From: Isoetes taiwanensis
Taxonomy: Eukaryota; Streptophyta; Lycopodiopsida; Isoetales; Isoetaceae
Length of the DNA stretch: 64,000 bases
Direction: 5' to 3'
NCBI GenBank assembly: GCA_021234155.1
Contig: JAJEKV010000009.1
Span: 9,928,546-9,992,545 of the forward strand
How positions within the stretch are numbered: position 1 is the stretch's first letter; each line of letters begins with the position of its first letter. This document shows, piece by piece, positions 21,264 through 32,480 of this stretch. Below the pieces are notes generated by a model. That model was not told the DNA's origin. It did no database searches and was given only the letters and a program-made list of their open reading frames with translations. A program made the translations under genes and the position numbers.

Positions 21264-24200
21264 ATGTCAACCTCCGGCTACCACGTCCACGAGCTCACAT
21301 CGAAAAGAGGATCTCAACGCCTTCACCACATTCGGCGACATGAGTTTCAAATGGAAGAACGCATAAGGCAGCAAAATACAAAAGGAAGACGTTAGACAAC
21401 AATGCCACGCTAGCATCACGAAGCTAGGGCGAGGGGGCATAATCTTCCGTCGAGGAGAGAAGTCATGGCGACACGGGCCGTATAGAAACCGGAGGGAAGA
21501 CAACCACGACCTTGCAGCCCAAAGAGCTCAAGTGAATGTCATGCAACGCCAACAAAAGGAGCAACCAAGCTAGGCAACCACAAAGCACCTAAGGCTGACC
21601 CGGACGAGCTTCCGCTCCCTTTGCACCAGCGGGAGAACTTTCATCGGTTCCAAAAGGTAGGAGACCATGAGGGGAGGAGACGATATCGTGGAACATCTCC
21701 GACTTGAAGGCCTATATCAGCATTAGGGGCAAGATCAAGGAGGAGAATATTTCGCTCAAAACAAGAATTCGACCCGTAAACACCTAGAAACCAAAGGAAG
21801 GACGACTTTACTACGCCAGCCAAGGAGTCGCGAGACTCAAATGGATAGGACCCAAAGGATCGGAGGAGACGCGACCTAGCCAAAGAAGTACAAATCACGC
21901 AAAGGCAACCGTAAGGAGCTAGGGTAGGTGCAATGGAGATGACCACACTTACAAAGCACGTGAGAGGCACCTCGAATGAAGCAAAGCCCAATCAATAGGG
22001 GCACTCGGAATTCAACCTACGGAGGAATGACAATGCCCGCCACCGACCACGATCTCTCGTGAGCTTCAAGACATTCAAGAACGCCCGACCGCAACAGCCG
22101 GTGATCAACCGATCAATGGCACCGCATATCGGCAACCTTGCAATGACACACCGCGATATAGGGACGTTGAGCGTCAATTGCATTCCTTACGACGGACATA
22201 CACATTAATGAGGAGCATCTTTTTCAAGGGATCACATCGACGAACACTCTTCGCAATCTTGGGGTGACGAGCTCGAGATCGGACATGAAGCTCAACAATA
22301 GTAGCAAAGATCTCAAGGAATCCCTGAGTCAATCGAAAGAAGAAGATGCAAAGAAAACCAAGGATCAAACGCGATAGGAGGAGGGGAAACCCTAAAGGAG
22401 TATAAACATTTAAGTAGATCTTCGTAGTTGTTTTGAAAAAGTGGATGAATTAAAATCCCAATGTAAATGCGTATATGTCTATTGTATATCTCGGGTGCTC
22501 ACAGATATAGTGGAGAAACATGAGTTTAAAGTCATGTTTTACGGATTTAGCGCCAGATCGTGAAGCTCCTTCACTTCGACTACCAAATGAGGAAGCAAGG
22601 AAGCACAACTATAGCCCAAGATCAAAATGGAAGAGCAAGTACGAGGGAGAAACGACCAGAGGCCAAGACACTTCCGGAAGTGCCCTCAAGTAGAAGACCT
22701 CTCGTCCACCCAATGTCAGAACAAGAGTCAACATCGGTCATGTCAAGATCATCAGCGCTGCACCAGGACATCATCAGGACGCAACACTACCTCTTGTGGC
22801 AGCGGCAACACTTGATGAACGAGTGGCCTCAACAATCGAAAGAGGAACGACCCGACATCAACGAGCCAACTAAGAAGGGAACATCTCGGCGACCATAATT
22901 CCACCTTGTGGTAATATAGGGTGATGCGCTATGACACGTGTATTAGATGGAGAGGCACTTACGAAAGGCACTGCGATGAGGAGATATGCCTTCAACAACT
23001 AGGTGACGGCTTCGTCAGGTACTCCTACCAGTAATTAGAAGAAAAGAAGCCGATCGTATCTCCGACATGAGGGACATCAAATGCCCAAGGTAGAAGCACT
23101 CGACACCTTAACGACAAGGATAGCAACTGAAGCACCTTCGGCAAAAAAGAGAGTTCAAGATAATAGCCAGGCTATTCAACGACAAGAGTCTATCTAAGGC
23201 GTGTACTTCTTCAACTCAAGGGTCAAGCCACAAGAAATATAAGGATCCATCACCCCGACAATATAGCCACCGGGGAGGAGAGCCATGAAGCTTTACTTGA
23301 CAGAGAGACCGACATGCATAGAGGGACAAAGGTCGAAACTAAAAGTCGAGAAGTGTTAGCAACCGACTTCTTCCACGAAGCTTCCTAGAGGCAACAGGAG
23401 GGTCAAAACCGACGGCACAATCAAAACCACCGGAGGGTACCTCAAGACAAGAAGACGGCATAGCACCGAGGAACGTGACAACGCCCAAGCCGTGTGATCG
23501 AGGGGATCAGCAAGGAAGATTGGAAGCTCGATGGATAACCAACTAGGTGAGGCAAGGCAAGGCGAAATGCCGATGACTTGCACGCTGGACTTGCATGCAA
23601 CTTGGTGAACCCAAGGATCGACGATTCAAAGAACAACCGCAGAAGAGAACAACCCGCAGGAGTATAGCCAAAAGAAGCGCCAAGACCTCAAGAGACGCCC
23701 AAATAGCTTCAAGTATCATGAAGGGGGAACAATTACAGCCCGAGAACGTAATCGAGGCGTACCGAAATGTCGGGCATCAACCACCAGCACACCTTTAGTT
23801 AGAATGTGATGCAAAGCATGTTGTGCCATAGCCGACAAACATCGGAGGGCCCAAGTATATCAACAAGTTACCCCAGAGTACGAGCTGACGTACAAATAGG
23901 AGGATATAGATCGTCAACACCATGGCACCGGAGGAACACCGATGACATTACCAAGGAGTAGGTGTGCAATTGAATCGGAGGCACAAGGGGGACTTAATAG
24001 CTCTATTAGTAATTGTAATTATGTAAGCTATATGCTTTGCATGTATAGTTCCCTTGTTATTTCTTCCCTCCCATAGCGTAACAAATCAAACGAAGAGATG
24101 TCAGGCAATTTGCAGGGGTGAAGCAATCAACATCTTCAACACTCTTCGGGCAACGCGATAACGACAAGAGGACTCGATGTATGAGACGTCGATGGAGTCG

Positions 24201-24480
24201 AGGAAACAATATCGGATATAGAGTCGTCCTTTAGCTGCCAAGACAAAGAGTTCAAGATGAAAGATTTTTTTCAACGGCGCCACCTTCAGGCTTTTGAAAA
24301 GCGGCATGAAAGATTTCAAGTAACTACACCATCAAAGACCAGCAAGGAGAGGCTTCTAAACGAACAAAGTCAACCTCTACATCAAGAGGAGCCACCGTCA
24401 AGGAGACCGAGGTATCGAGCGACTCGGAAGAACGTACCTTGCTACTTCAAGCAGGCAACGAGTGGATGAGCTTCTAGCAA
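21264..24480. other. Retrotransposon interior without recognisable domains
   Basis: Moderately GC-rich, codon-like texture, but stops occur in all frames within about 130 codons. Frames 22560-22898 (+) and 21991-21641 (-) show no known motif. No RT (YxDD) or integrase (HHCC, DDE) signatures were found by eye. Confidence 0.5.
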
Positions 24481-26536
24481 GCTCAGAAATCTAAGGCCAT
24501 GGGGCCTAGTAGGTTAAATGTACGGACGGCAACATCCATATTGGTATTAGAAGGCATTGCCGGATATTCTCGCTGAAAGGATTGCCTCAATATTGAGCTA
24601 AGCGTCAAGGATTGGGAAGGAAATGCCTAGGAGTGACTAAAATTATACACGATTGTTAACAGACATCCAACGTATTGAAATCACTTGGTGAGATTGATCA
24701 CCTCGCTAAGAAGGAATCATTACTAGGATAATTGTTGACCATGTATAAATCTAGTACCTCCAAAGAATAATCCAACCGAAATAAAAGAAGTAATCTAACA
24801 AGTCCGGCCAACTTGTTACGATGACATCAATTCGATTGGTAGGAATATTCTAAGAGTTTAAATAACTAAGAAAGGGGGAATCTCTAGAATATAAAGGAAT
24901 AGTACATGCAAGGTACATCTAAAATAAAAATTATAGTAATCAAATAGTCTTTTGAGACAAAAGGAATTGTCATGATGACAAAAACCTTGTGGTTTAGAAT
25001 CGTTCTAACTAAGTAGGTAATCCGAAACTATATTGAAATAAGTGATAACATAATATGTGCATCCATCTTAGATGGTTATATATGTTATCTAAGGATAGTA
25101 AATTAATGCGCTAAGTAAGAAGCATATAACCTCTTAAGGGGAGAGAATAGATATGACGTTGTGTACAACGTCATTGAAGGGGTGCAGGACCATTTTCTTT
25201 TCGAAGAAAGTGGGAGGGCTCAATCTTATGATTGAACGTACTTGTATCGAATTGACCGACCCGTAGAATAGAGTTCACTCCGGCAATGGCCGAAGCGAAT
25301 AGAGCGTAAGATAGATAGATACCTTAGTGCTCAGGAGGCCTTCAACGTACGAGACTGACGTAGTAGCTAACAACACCAATGAAGTGGAGCAAACTATGGG
25401 AGCAATGCAACGACCAAGTCATCTCCAAAATTACTCGACGCCGGCTCAATGGGTGGATGCATTCTAGCCTTGGGTAAGGTGTGTACATGCATTATAAGCT
25501 TTAATGTGTCTTATAGATAAGGTAAATATAGATCCTAATAACTGGATAGAAATTGTTGTACGTATATGTATCATAGGGAAATAAGTTAAATAACAAACGG
25601 TAATGTGAGGTAGCATGTTAATTAATCCTTCGCAAGGATGCAATTCCTTCCAAGGATAGCTATATAACCTCGGGTCCTTATAAATATAAATAGAAAATAG
25701 AATTCAGATATACTTAAAGTGCATCTTAGGGATATACTTCCAAGGGTAATGCAGGACCCAATGAAGAGAATAAGAAGCACATCTAATTCTTGTATATGAT
25801 AATTAAAACCCTGTCTATGTAACAATAGGTCTAAATCAGGGTTATTGTTTAAATAATCGCGACCTAAAAGTTGTTAAATATTGCAAAGCTAGAGTAAATA
25901 TAATTGTACGATCGAAAGTAATGTATCCGATACTATGATAATGTTAATTCATAAATATTACCTTAGAGTAAGTATGTTAATCGCATGCATTAAGGGAAGT
26001 CCAGCAGGATCGTGCAGGCGTCCAAGACTGTCATGTTTACTTAAAGACGTTAACGGATGCTAGCCGACATGCAACAGTTGGTGCAGGAAGTACGAAGATA
26101 TCCTCTCGCAGCAAGAGTTCTAGAATAGTTGTGATTTCTACCATTTAAACTAATCGCTTAAATTTTGTGTGAGATAGTAAGTATGTAATTATAGATATTA
26201 TAAAATCAATGCAGGATTTCAAGGTGCAAAGACTTGCAACACAAATTTTGTTATAACGTGTTGCAAGGGATGAAGAGTACCTTGGAAGTGTAAATTTTGT
26301 ATGAACTTGATAAACTTAAATGTTGTATTAAGCAAGCTTAGTAATTACCTTGCGTTGATTAAATTATGAAGCGATAAGTTAATTGGATAATGAAATAATA
26401 CAGTAATGTCTTAAACATTACCGTAGAGTAATTCTAATAATTATGTAACTATAATAATAATTGCATGCATCAAGTTGGTTGCAGGACAGGAAGATCCCAA
26501 GGTGGGGAGAACCTCGATGCTGCAGACAACATCATT
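24481..26536. other. AT-rich 3' interior of the retrotransposon
   Basis: Non-coding. It has loosely repeated blocks, for example 'attacc..agagtaa' followed by 'gcatgcat..a' and then a TGCAGGA motif near 25960-26020 and 26420-26490, suggesting degenerate tandem repeats. Confidence 0.45.
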
Positions 26537-26551
26537 TTAAGGTGGGGAGAA
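26537..26551 (+). other. Polypurine tract
   Basis: AAGGTGGGGAGAA directly precedes the 3' LTR, the standard site for plus-strand priming. The same 13 bases also occur about 40 bp upstream (near 26500), a possible duplicated tract. Confidence 0.8.
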
Positions 26552-28039
26552 TGTGACGTTCCAGCATAACATACGGTATGAATACGTATATTATACTGAC
26601 ACGTCACTAGTACATGTCGACTCAGACGACATGTACACGGCGACCGTAAAGGGTAGTACCCTAGGGTACGACCAAAAGGGCCCAGCCCTAAAATTCGTGG
26701 GGATGAAGGGGCATAAACCCTAAAAGGGAAACCCTTTCGGTTTCCAGCCCCTATAGGTCGGATTGGAGCAGCATTGGACGCCATTTCGCCTGAAGAGTAG
26801 CAGAGGAATCGGAATTCATAGGTTGCAGCTCGATCCAAGACCAGCAATCTCGAAATCCAGCAGCATGGACGCTTCAGAGGAGTGGGAGCCAGCCAAGAAG
26901 CGGGTTAGTGGTTGATCCGATAGTTAGATCCGAGTTTTCAGCCCTCATTCCATAGGATTAGTATCCATTCTTAGCTATAGGCGACCCCTCTGACCTAAGA
27001 ATGATAAACACTAACAAAGGAACCTAACCATGTATGATTAGGTAGATTAGAATAGATGTATTCTATTATTTCAGTTCTGTTGTGTTGATGTGTTGACATT
27101 CTATGCGCCACTCTTGTGTATTGGGAAGGGGGGTAGAGACCCAGAGCCCAAGTAAATGGATGATCCTAGTTTTAGCCCATTAATTCCTAATTAATGCGGC
27201 ACAGGCATAAGAGCCCGCCTTGGGCGTGGGTGGCGAGCTAGATCGGGCCGACAAGGGAGGGCATGTCTAATCACGGTTGATCACCACGGCCGCCAGAACG
27301 ACGGCCGGAACGCCGTAAGCTAGGCCTAATGGCTTGTCACCGCGTGCGTGGGCAAGGCATGGGCTCGACACTGGGGGGTGATGCGTCACCTTCCAGTGAG
27401 TTGAAGTCGAATACGAGCAGTGGCTCTCTAGCTCGCCTGTGATTGGCATGAACCTTCGGAGGGGAGTGATCCCTCCTGCCTCATCGGGCCGGGAGATGCA
27501 ACCCGAAGAGCGGTAGCCCCTCGGCTATTCACCCTGAAGTTACTTCTGGTCGAGCTCCAATACTTTTCACCTATCCGCAAAAGTATGCACGGGGAGGGGG
27601 ATGGAGTGGACTACCCAACGACCATGTTCCTATGCCAGCCAAATCCATTTGCCATGAATTCTGTCTGCATTGCTACCTGGAGACCCCAAGCCGTCAGTCT
27701 TTCCCCATGAGTCTGAGCCTGGGTAGGATTTCCCCATGTTATGTTGATGTACTGATGTGTTGTTGCAGCTACTGTGATATGGTGGACCACCCTTCGAGGT
27801 GGGTATGTTATTGTTGATTGATGTCATGTGCTCATGTTTTGTTTACGCTTCCGCAGCTAGGTCGATCCCGAGGGAGACGGGATGAATGACACGTCCATTC
27901 TTCCCCGTCGGGTTCTTGGCCACCATCAAGGGCCCGATGTTAGGTGGACGGCCTCATGTCAGCGAGCAGATGCTGGTTTGAGGGATGATCTCCAGTTTGT
28001 ATACGATCGGGGCATCGTATATGAGCTGGGGCCGTCACA
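26552..28039 (+). repeat. 3' LTR
   Basis: 1,488 bp, from TGTGACGTTCC to GGGGCCGTCACA. The stretch 27610-28015 is almost base-for-base the same as 18220-18616, while 27200-27600 differs from 17820-18200 by many small changes in GC-rich runs. Confidence 0.92.
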
Positions 28040-28044
28040 ATCCA
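28040..28044. repeat. Target-site duplication ATCCA, right copy
   Basis: Identical to 17070-17074 and immediately outside the 3' LTR end. Confidence 0.9.
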
Positions 28045-28400
28045 TCATGTTGCGCAAGCATTTCACAAATATCTTTTTACCTGTCGATTCTTTAGGGTTT
28101 GTGAATGAAGCACATTTGCTTTGATCCCAGATGGACGCCCAATTTCTATTTAGCTCAGGCACTACTTTCAAAACATCCTGTATATTTCTATGCTCCATAG
28201 ATGACCAAATTGCACAACGAAACAGACTGAAGGCCTGGTCCAACATCTCCTTCAGATAAGGGCGTGGGTAAACATATTTGGTACGTGTCTCAAATGGTTG
28301 TTGCGCATACTATGACCTTTCAAACGTTGCTTTAGGTAACGTTCTACATAGCACACCATTCAAATCAAAGACCAGTACTTTTGGGGAAGCCAAATCATTT
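28040..28400 (-). pseudogene. HAD/NIF-type phosphatase, N-terminal half of the catalytic domain
   Basis: The exon starts after a CTCCTTACAG acceptor (28401-28402). It reads KVLVFDLNGVLCRTL, then YPRPYLKEMLDQAFSLF, CAIWSSMEHRNI, SIWDQSKC and KKIFVKCLRNMMD, where the retrotransposon begins. DLNGVL is HAD motif I: the nucleophile Asp is kept, but the second Asp of the usual DxD is Asn, as in some plant relatives, so phosphatase activity is uncertain. WSS and WDQS are typical NIF-family landmarks. An in-frame TAG at 28312-28310 (after FERS) is a second lesion, besides the insertion. The C-terminal half lies at 16587-17074. First exons are not identified. Confidence 0.8.
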
Positions 28401-28447
28401 CTGTAAGGAGAACAATAACGTATGAGATGAAAGAAATGGAAAACGAA

Positions 28448-28537
28448 AACGCGCCAGGCGCAATTTTATTAATGATGCATGTCAACATAATTTAAAAATA
28501 TGCTCTAGGAAACTCTAAATCGCGCCAGGCGCGATTT
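28448..28537. repeat. Two GC-rich palindromes 3' of the unknown gene
   Basis: Copies at 28448-28466 (AACGCGCCAGGCGCAATTT) and 28517-28537 (core AATCGCGCCAGGCGCGATT). The second lies within the last codons of the minus-strand frame, where it encodes NRAWRDLEF. Confidence 0.85.
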
Positions 28538-30571
28538 CTATATGCTTGTAGTTTGTAAAATGCATGGATATCAAAAGAAGGAACATTGTCACGATACCTT
28601 TCTTCTTCATCATTCCCCGTGGTCTCTTCTTCCGTTGCATCTTTATTCTGAGTTGCCTCCGGTCTGCTAGAAGCACCAACCACATCAGTTGAGATCTGTA
28701 CAGTGTAAACTACGCTTGATAGTTCATTACTCTTTACGCTAACCTGGCTAGTGTTTTCAGATTTGGAGTCTGCTTCATCATCATTATTGTTATTATCATC
28801 ATCCTTGTCATTGTCATCCTGGTCTATATTTCCACTGTTAAGGATGTTCACAGGCATGTCGATAGGTACTTGGTGATCTGCCTGCTCGTCTATGTCATCC
28901 ATGAAGTTGGAGCCATGCAATGCCTGTCTCATAATCTCCCGTTCCTTAAGCAAATCTGAAGGTATTTCGGCCTTAGAGCTAGAAGCTTTGTTTTTTGCAC
29001 TGCCGATTGGTCCCCTAGGTGCTTCCTCTAGTACTTTCTCAAAGAAGAGGTCCAAGAAATTTTTGGCTCGATCATCGGAGACGACGCTCTGGCATTTTCT
29101 TGCTAACTTCAAAGCTTCTCTACCGATGTAACCTCCAACATGAAGTTCCCAGCAAGTTGTTCCCAATGGACAAAATGCTTTAATGAGATACTGGGAAAGG
29201 TCTATAGAGAACCCGTTCTTGTTTAGCTTCCCCTTATGTGAAGTTAGGAGCTCATACTTAATGTGGCCCACAAGAACTGGGTCGTCCTCGTTTTCTTCCT
29301 CTTCTTCCTCTAACTCTTCCACGACCTTGACAAACCTTCCCTTGTCTTCTTGCTCCGTGATAGAAGACGCTTTCACAGATCGTTCATCTAACCGGGATAG
29401 CACTGCCATGCTAGTTTGTCTCCATCTGTTTTTCCCTTAAGCCTTTCATATTCCTTATCATCCATCATGGCTATCATAATAATAAGCACATGAGAAATTT
29501 TACTTGCTGTGCTGAAGTCACTGTCCTTGTTTTCATCTATGAGAATCGCCTGTCATATGACTTTCACGCATTCTAAGTCATTTGCAGCACTTAGAGCATA
29601 TGCATAGGACATGTCGGAGGGACATATAGTGACGATTGTGTAATTCATTTCTGTCGTGCAACCACTGCATATGTTGAAGAACGTATTATAGTCTTCAAGC
29701 GACCATCTGGTGCCTCGGCTATCAAGCACGAAGAGTGTGATATCATGGGGACCTTCACCCACTTCTGGCAAGGCACACTTGAAACCAGCGGACACTTGAT
29801 AAAAAAACGTGGATTCCGTCTCCGAGGTCTGCTTCACCAACACGACTTTTCGTTTCAAGTCGGATGCAACTTTTGTGTGAATCCCAATCGATCTTTGCAA
29901 CGCTTCTTCAACCTGGCCGCTTGACAAAGTCCTTGGACCAAAATATATACTTCTTTAGGTCGTCGTTGGAGACATTATACTTTTGCATGAGTCCTAACTC
30001 CGACAACGACCACTCTCCTGTAAGCCTTTGTATTTCCTCACCAACTGCCTTCTTGAGCACTCTAATATTTTTCAGCTCGTCGCATGCATCTTCAAAGGAT
30101 TCCATAGCCTTTGTTGCTGAGGTTTTCTTGTAAAGGATTTCCTTTCTGATTAACCTATCCAGGACTGAGATGAGTTCTTGATCGTCCAATCCCTGAGCCT
30201 TCCTCATCTCTATTATATGGATATCAAAAATTGATGTGTCAACAGGAGGAAATCTTCCTTGTGAATCTGGCAACTTCTTCTCCACGTAGGCATCCCAGAA
30301 TTCATTCCATTTCTCCCATACTGGATCTGAAGCAAAAACTATTTTGCAGGCATCCTTGGGTACAATTGGTTCTTCGGCAGCATCACCCTTTTCATCTCCT
30401 TTTTTTTTCTTTGTTCTGGTGCTCTTGGTCTTGTCCTGTATTATAGTCTGACTAAGTGTCCTTTCCAGCAACTTGAATTCAGCGCTTTTGGACTGGCCCT
30501 GTCTGGTCGGCATTGGCTTCCCATATTCAATCCATTGGTTCCGAGCATGCCGAAGTTGCTCTATATAGGGA
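28492..30571 (-). pseudogene. Broken gene of unknown function, acidic C-terminus
   Basis: Minus-strand frames 30571-29908, 29927-29553 and 29409-28492, plus open sequence between them, read as one protein of about 690 residues. A TTGCAG acceptor precedes 30571 (PYIEQLRHARNQWIEYGKP). Lesions: an extra base in a T run near 29940 shifts frame, a TGA follows ECVKVI near 29560 while the same frame stays open, and another shift occurs near 29410. The middle part (FVLDSRGTRWSLEDYNTFF, then ICPSDMSYAYAL) faintly recalls a Rossmann methyltransferase, and GTTCWELHVGGYIGREALKL could be a glycine-rich loop. This is weak. The C-terminus has Asp/Asn runs. I do not recognise the family. Confidence 0.6.
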
Positions 30572-30630
30572 CTGCAAGGAATAACTTCGTTAGCTTCATA
30601 ATCGTGAATTCAAACAATCCTTCTAGTTTA

Positions 30631-31262
30631 AAATCGCGCCACGCGCGATTTCATATTAGAAGGCAAATCGCGCCAGGCGCGATTTGCCTACTCTAAATAG
30701 TAAAGGATTTTTGGAATGGTAGACGTTTCTCGTCAAATAAGTAAAACGCGCCTGGCGCGATTTCATATTACAATGCTAAACGCGCCACGCGCGATTTGCC
30801 CACTTCGAGGAGAAACGGCTATCTTCAAGGACAGCCATATCTCCTCAGACTAGGCAAATCGCGCGTGGCGCAATTTGTATTCTAATATGAAATCGCTCCA
30901 GGCGCGATTTCCTTATTTGACGAGAAACGTCAACCATTCCAGGAGACCTTTGCTATCTTAGAGAAGCCAGTGTATTTGAACTAGGAGCAGCCAGTGTATT
31001 TGCAAAAGGAGCATCCATGGCACTAGGACGAGAGAAATTAACTAATTAGCAAATGATATCACTCTCCCCATAAAACGATTCTGAACATACATAATTCAAA
31101 ACGCGCCAGGCGCGTTTGCTTTGTTTTTTTCACAGATCTATTTCACACGCGCCTGGCGCGATTTGTATAGAGCCGTATGAAATAGAAAAGCCAAACTTGG
31201 CGCGCTTTGATTAACCGAGTGAAAAATCGGAACCCAAAATAGAAATGCGCCAAGCGCGATTT
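30631..31262. repeat. Cluster of about ten copies of one GC-rich palindrome
   Basis: Copies with core AATCGCGCC(A/T)GGCGCGATT or one- to three-base variants lie at 30631, 30665, 30743, 30778, 30856, 30890, 31098, 31146 and 31243; a degenerate one lies near 31191. The copy at 30661-30689 is palindromic over 29 bases apart from its centre. Between copies the sequence is ordinary and AT-rich. The cluster begins just upstream of the unknown minus-strand gene. Confidence 0.9.
30680..30975. repeat. Imperfect inverted repeat (foldback), arms ~140 bp
   Basis: The left arm (30680-30818) and right arm (30830-30975) are reverse-complementary with a centre near 30823. Shared landmarks are 'ggaatggtagacgtttctcg' against the complement of 'cgagaaacgtcaaccattcc', and GAGGAGA/TCTCCTC beside the loop. 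The palindromes at 30743/30890 and 30778/30856 are arm partners. Confidence 0.85.
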
Positions 31263-31370
31263 CTCCCATTCTAACATTATTCTAACAGATGTTTAGTTCA
31301 TTATTTAGTTCATTGTTTTAGTTCATTATTTAGAGCAGATAGAGGAAGAGCTAGTGAAAAAGAGATAGAA
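31263..31370. repeat. Short TTTAGTTCATT repeat
   Basis: Three near copies of 'tttagttcattatttagttcat' at about 31291-31335, then purine-rich sequence leading into the next repeat block. Confidence 0.5.
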
Positions 31371-31495
31371 GCAGATACAGCAAAATCATATAAGCAAGAT
31401 CATAGAGCAGATAGATCATAGAGCACGATCATATAGGCAAGATCATAGAGGAAGATCATAGAGCAAGATCATATAAACAATAGAACATGTTTATA
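31371..31495. repeat. GATCATAGAGCA / GATCATATAAGCA minisatellite
   Basis: About eight units of 13-17 bp alternate AGATCATAGAGCA-like and AGATCATATAAGCA-like forms. Confidence 0.75.
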
Positions 31496-31639
31496 AGCAA
31501 TAGATCTATATATGAAGGTGCTAGGGCAGTTTAGGACTGATGCATGTAAAAGTCTAAGCCAGAAAGCACTCCCCTTGATTAACCCTGAAGCTCATATACT
31601 ACTTTAAGTAAAGAACAGGAAATACTAACCTATTTGTGT

Positions 31640-32230
31640 TATGTACCCGAGATTTGAGCCTTTGCCTTTGAGCCGAAACCAAAATTCGAAAACAAAAGTT
31701 GATTTGAGCCGAGAAGAAGCCAATAGCAGATGATTTGAGCCTTAAGAAGCCGAGAAGAAGCAATAGCAGATAATTTGGAAACCGAGAAGCCGAGAAGCTT
31801 TAACACAAAACCAAAAAACCAGAAAACTTTGTTACTGCAAGCCGAAGCCAAAAAACCAGAGCCGAAACCTTTGTAGAAACCTTCGAGCAGATAAAAGCGG
31901 ATTGAAGCAGATAGAAGCCGAGAAGCAGATTGAAGCCGAGAAAGATAGAAGATAAGATAATATTATCTCCTCCTTAGGTCATGCAGAAAGATAGATGCCG
32001 AGAAAGATAGATTGAAGCCGAGAAGCAGATTCCTTAAGGTCATGCAGCAGATAGATTGAAGATAGAAAGATAGATGCCGAGAAAGCCGATAGAAAGCCGA
32101 GAGAAACAGATAGAAGCCGAGAAAGCCGAGAAATTGAAAGCCGAAATTGGAAGCGAAGCACCTGGAATGCCTGGAATGCCTGGAATTGGAAGCAGAAACG
32201 CCTGGAATTAGAAAAGTTCGAAAGTGTGAG
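31640..32230. repeat. GAAGCCGAGAAGCAGAT minisatellite block
   Basis: Degenerate repeats built from GCCGAGAAG, GCAGATAGA and GAAAGATAGA words. They include two copies of a longer unit with 'ccttaggtcatgcag' (near 31973 and 32032) and three CCTGGAATG units at 32161-32187. Open frames across it are by-products of the repeat. Confidence 0.7.
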
Positions 32231-32324
32231 AGAAAAGTTCGAAAAGGAATGCTAACTTGAAATAATAACTGCTTTTAAAATTTCGTACCGCGCCATTATA
32301 ACTTCCGCCAAAATTTATTACAAG

Positions 32325-32480
32325 GGTTAATTGTTTTAAGGGTTAATTGTTTTAAGGACAATTGTTTTAAGGATTAATTGTTTTAAGGGTTATTAAGTTT
32401 TAAAGTTTAAAAGTTATGAGTTATAAGTTTATATGCTAGTTTTAAGTTAATAGTTAAGTTATAAGTTTAAAAGTTCATGA
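32325..32480. repeat. TTAATTGTTTTAAGGG repeat
   Basis: About five units of 'ggttaattgttttaagg', followed by a TTAAGTTTATAAG-rich tail. Confidence 0.7.

Larger units (their letters stand above)
17075..28039 (+). mobile_element. LTR retrotransposon, ~11 kb, apparently non-autonomous
   Basis: Two long terminal repeats begin TGTGACG; the right one ends CGTCACA, a perfect 7-bp inverted end pair with TG...CA termini. They are flanked by ATCCA target copies. A primer-binding-site remnant sits next to the left LTR and a purine tract abuts the right one, so the element is on the plus strand. The 7.9-kb interior has only short frames; I find no reverse transcriptase, integrase, protease or CCHC motif. 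This fits a large retrotransposon derivative (LARD-like). The LTRs are nearly identical over several hundred bases, so insertion is probably fairly recent. It splits a HAD phosphatase gene. Confidence 0.9.

Noticed and set aside
28892-29440. Plus-strand frames with Ser runs opposite the unknown gene
   Set aside because: Shadows of the acidic minus-strand protein (Glu/Asp codons read backwards give Ser/Phe/Leu runs).
29553-29927. DNA N4/N6 methyltransferase assignment for the broken gene
   Set aside because: Only loose resemblance (W-x-x-E-D-Y and a CP block). No DPPY-type motif, so no function is claimed.
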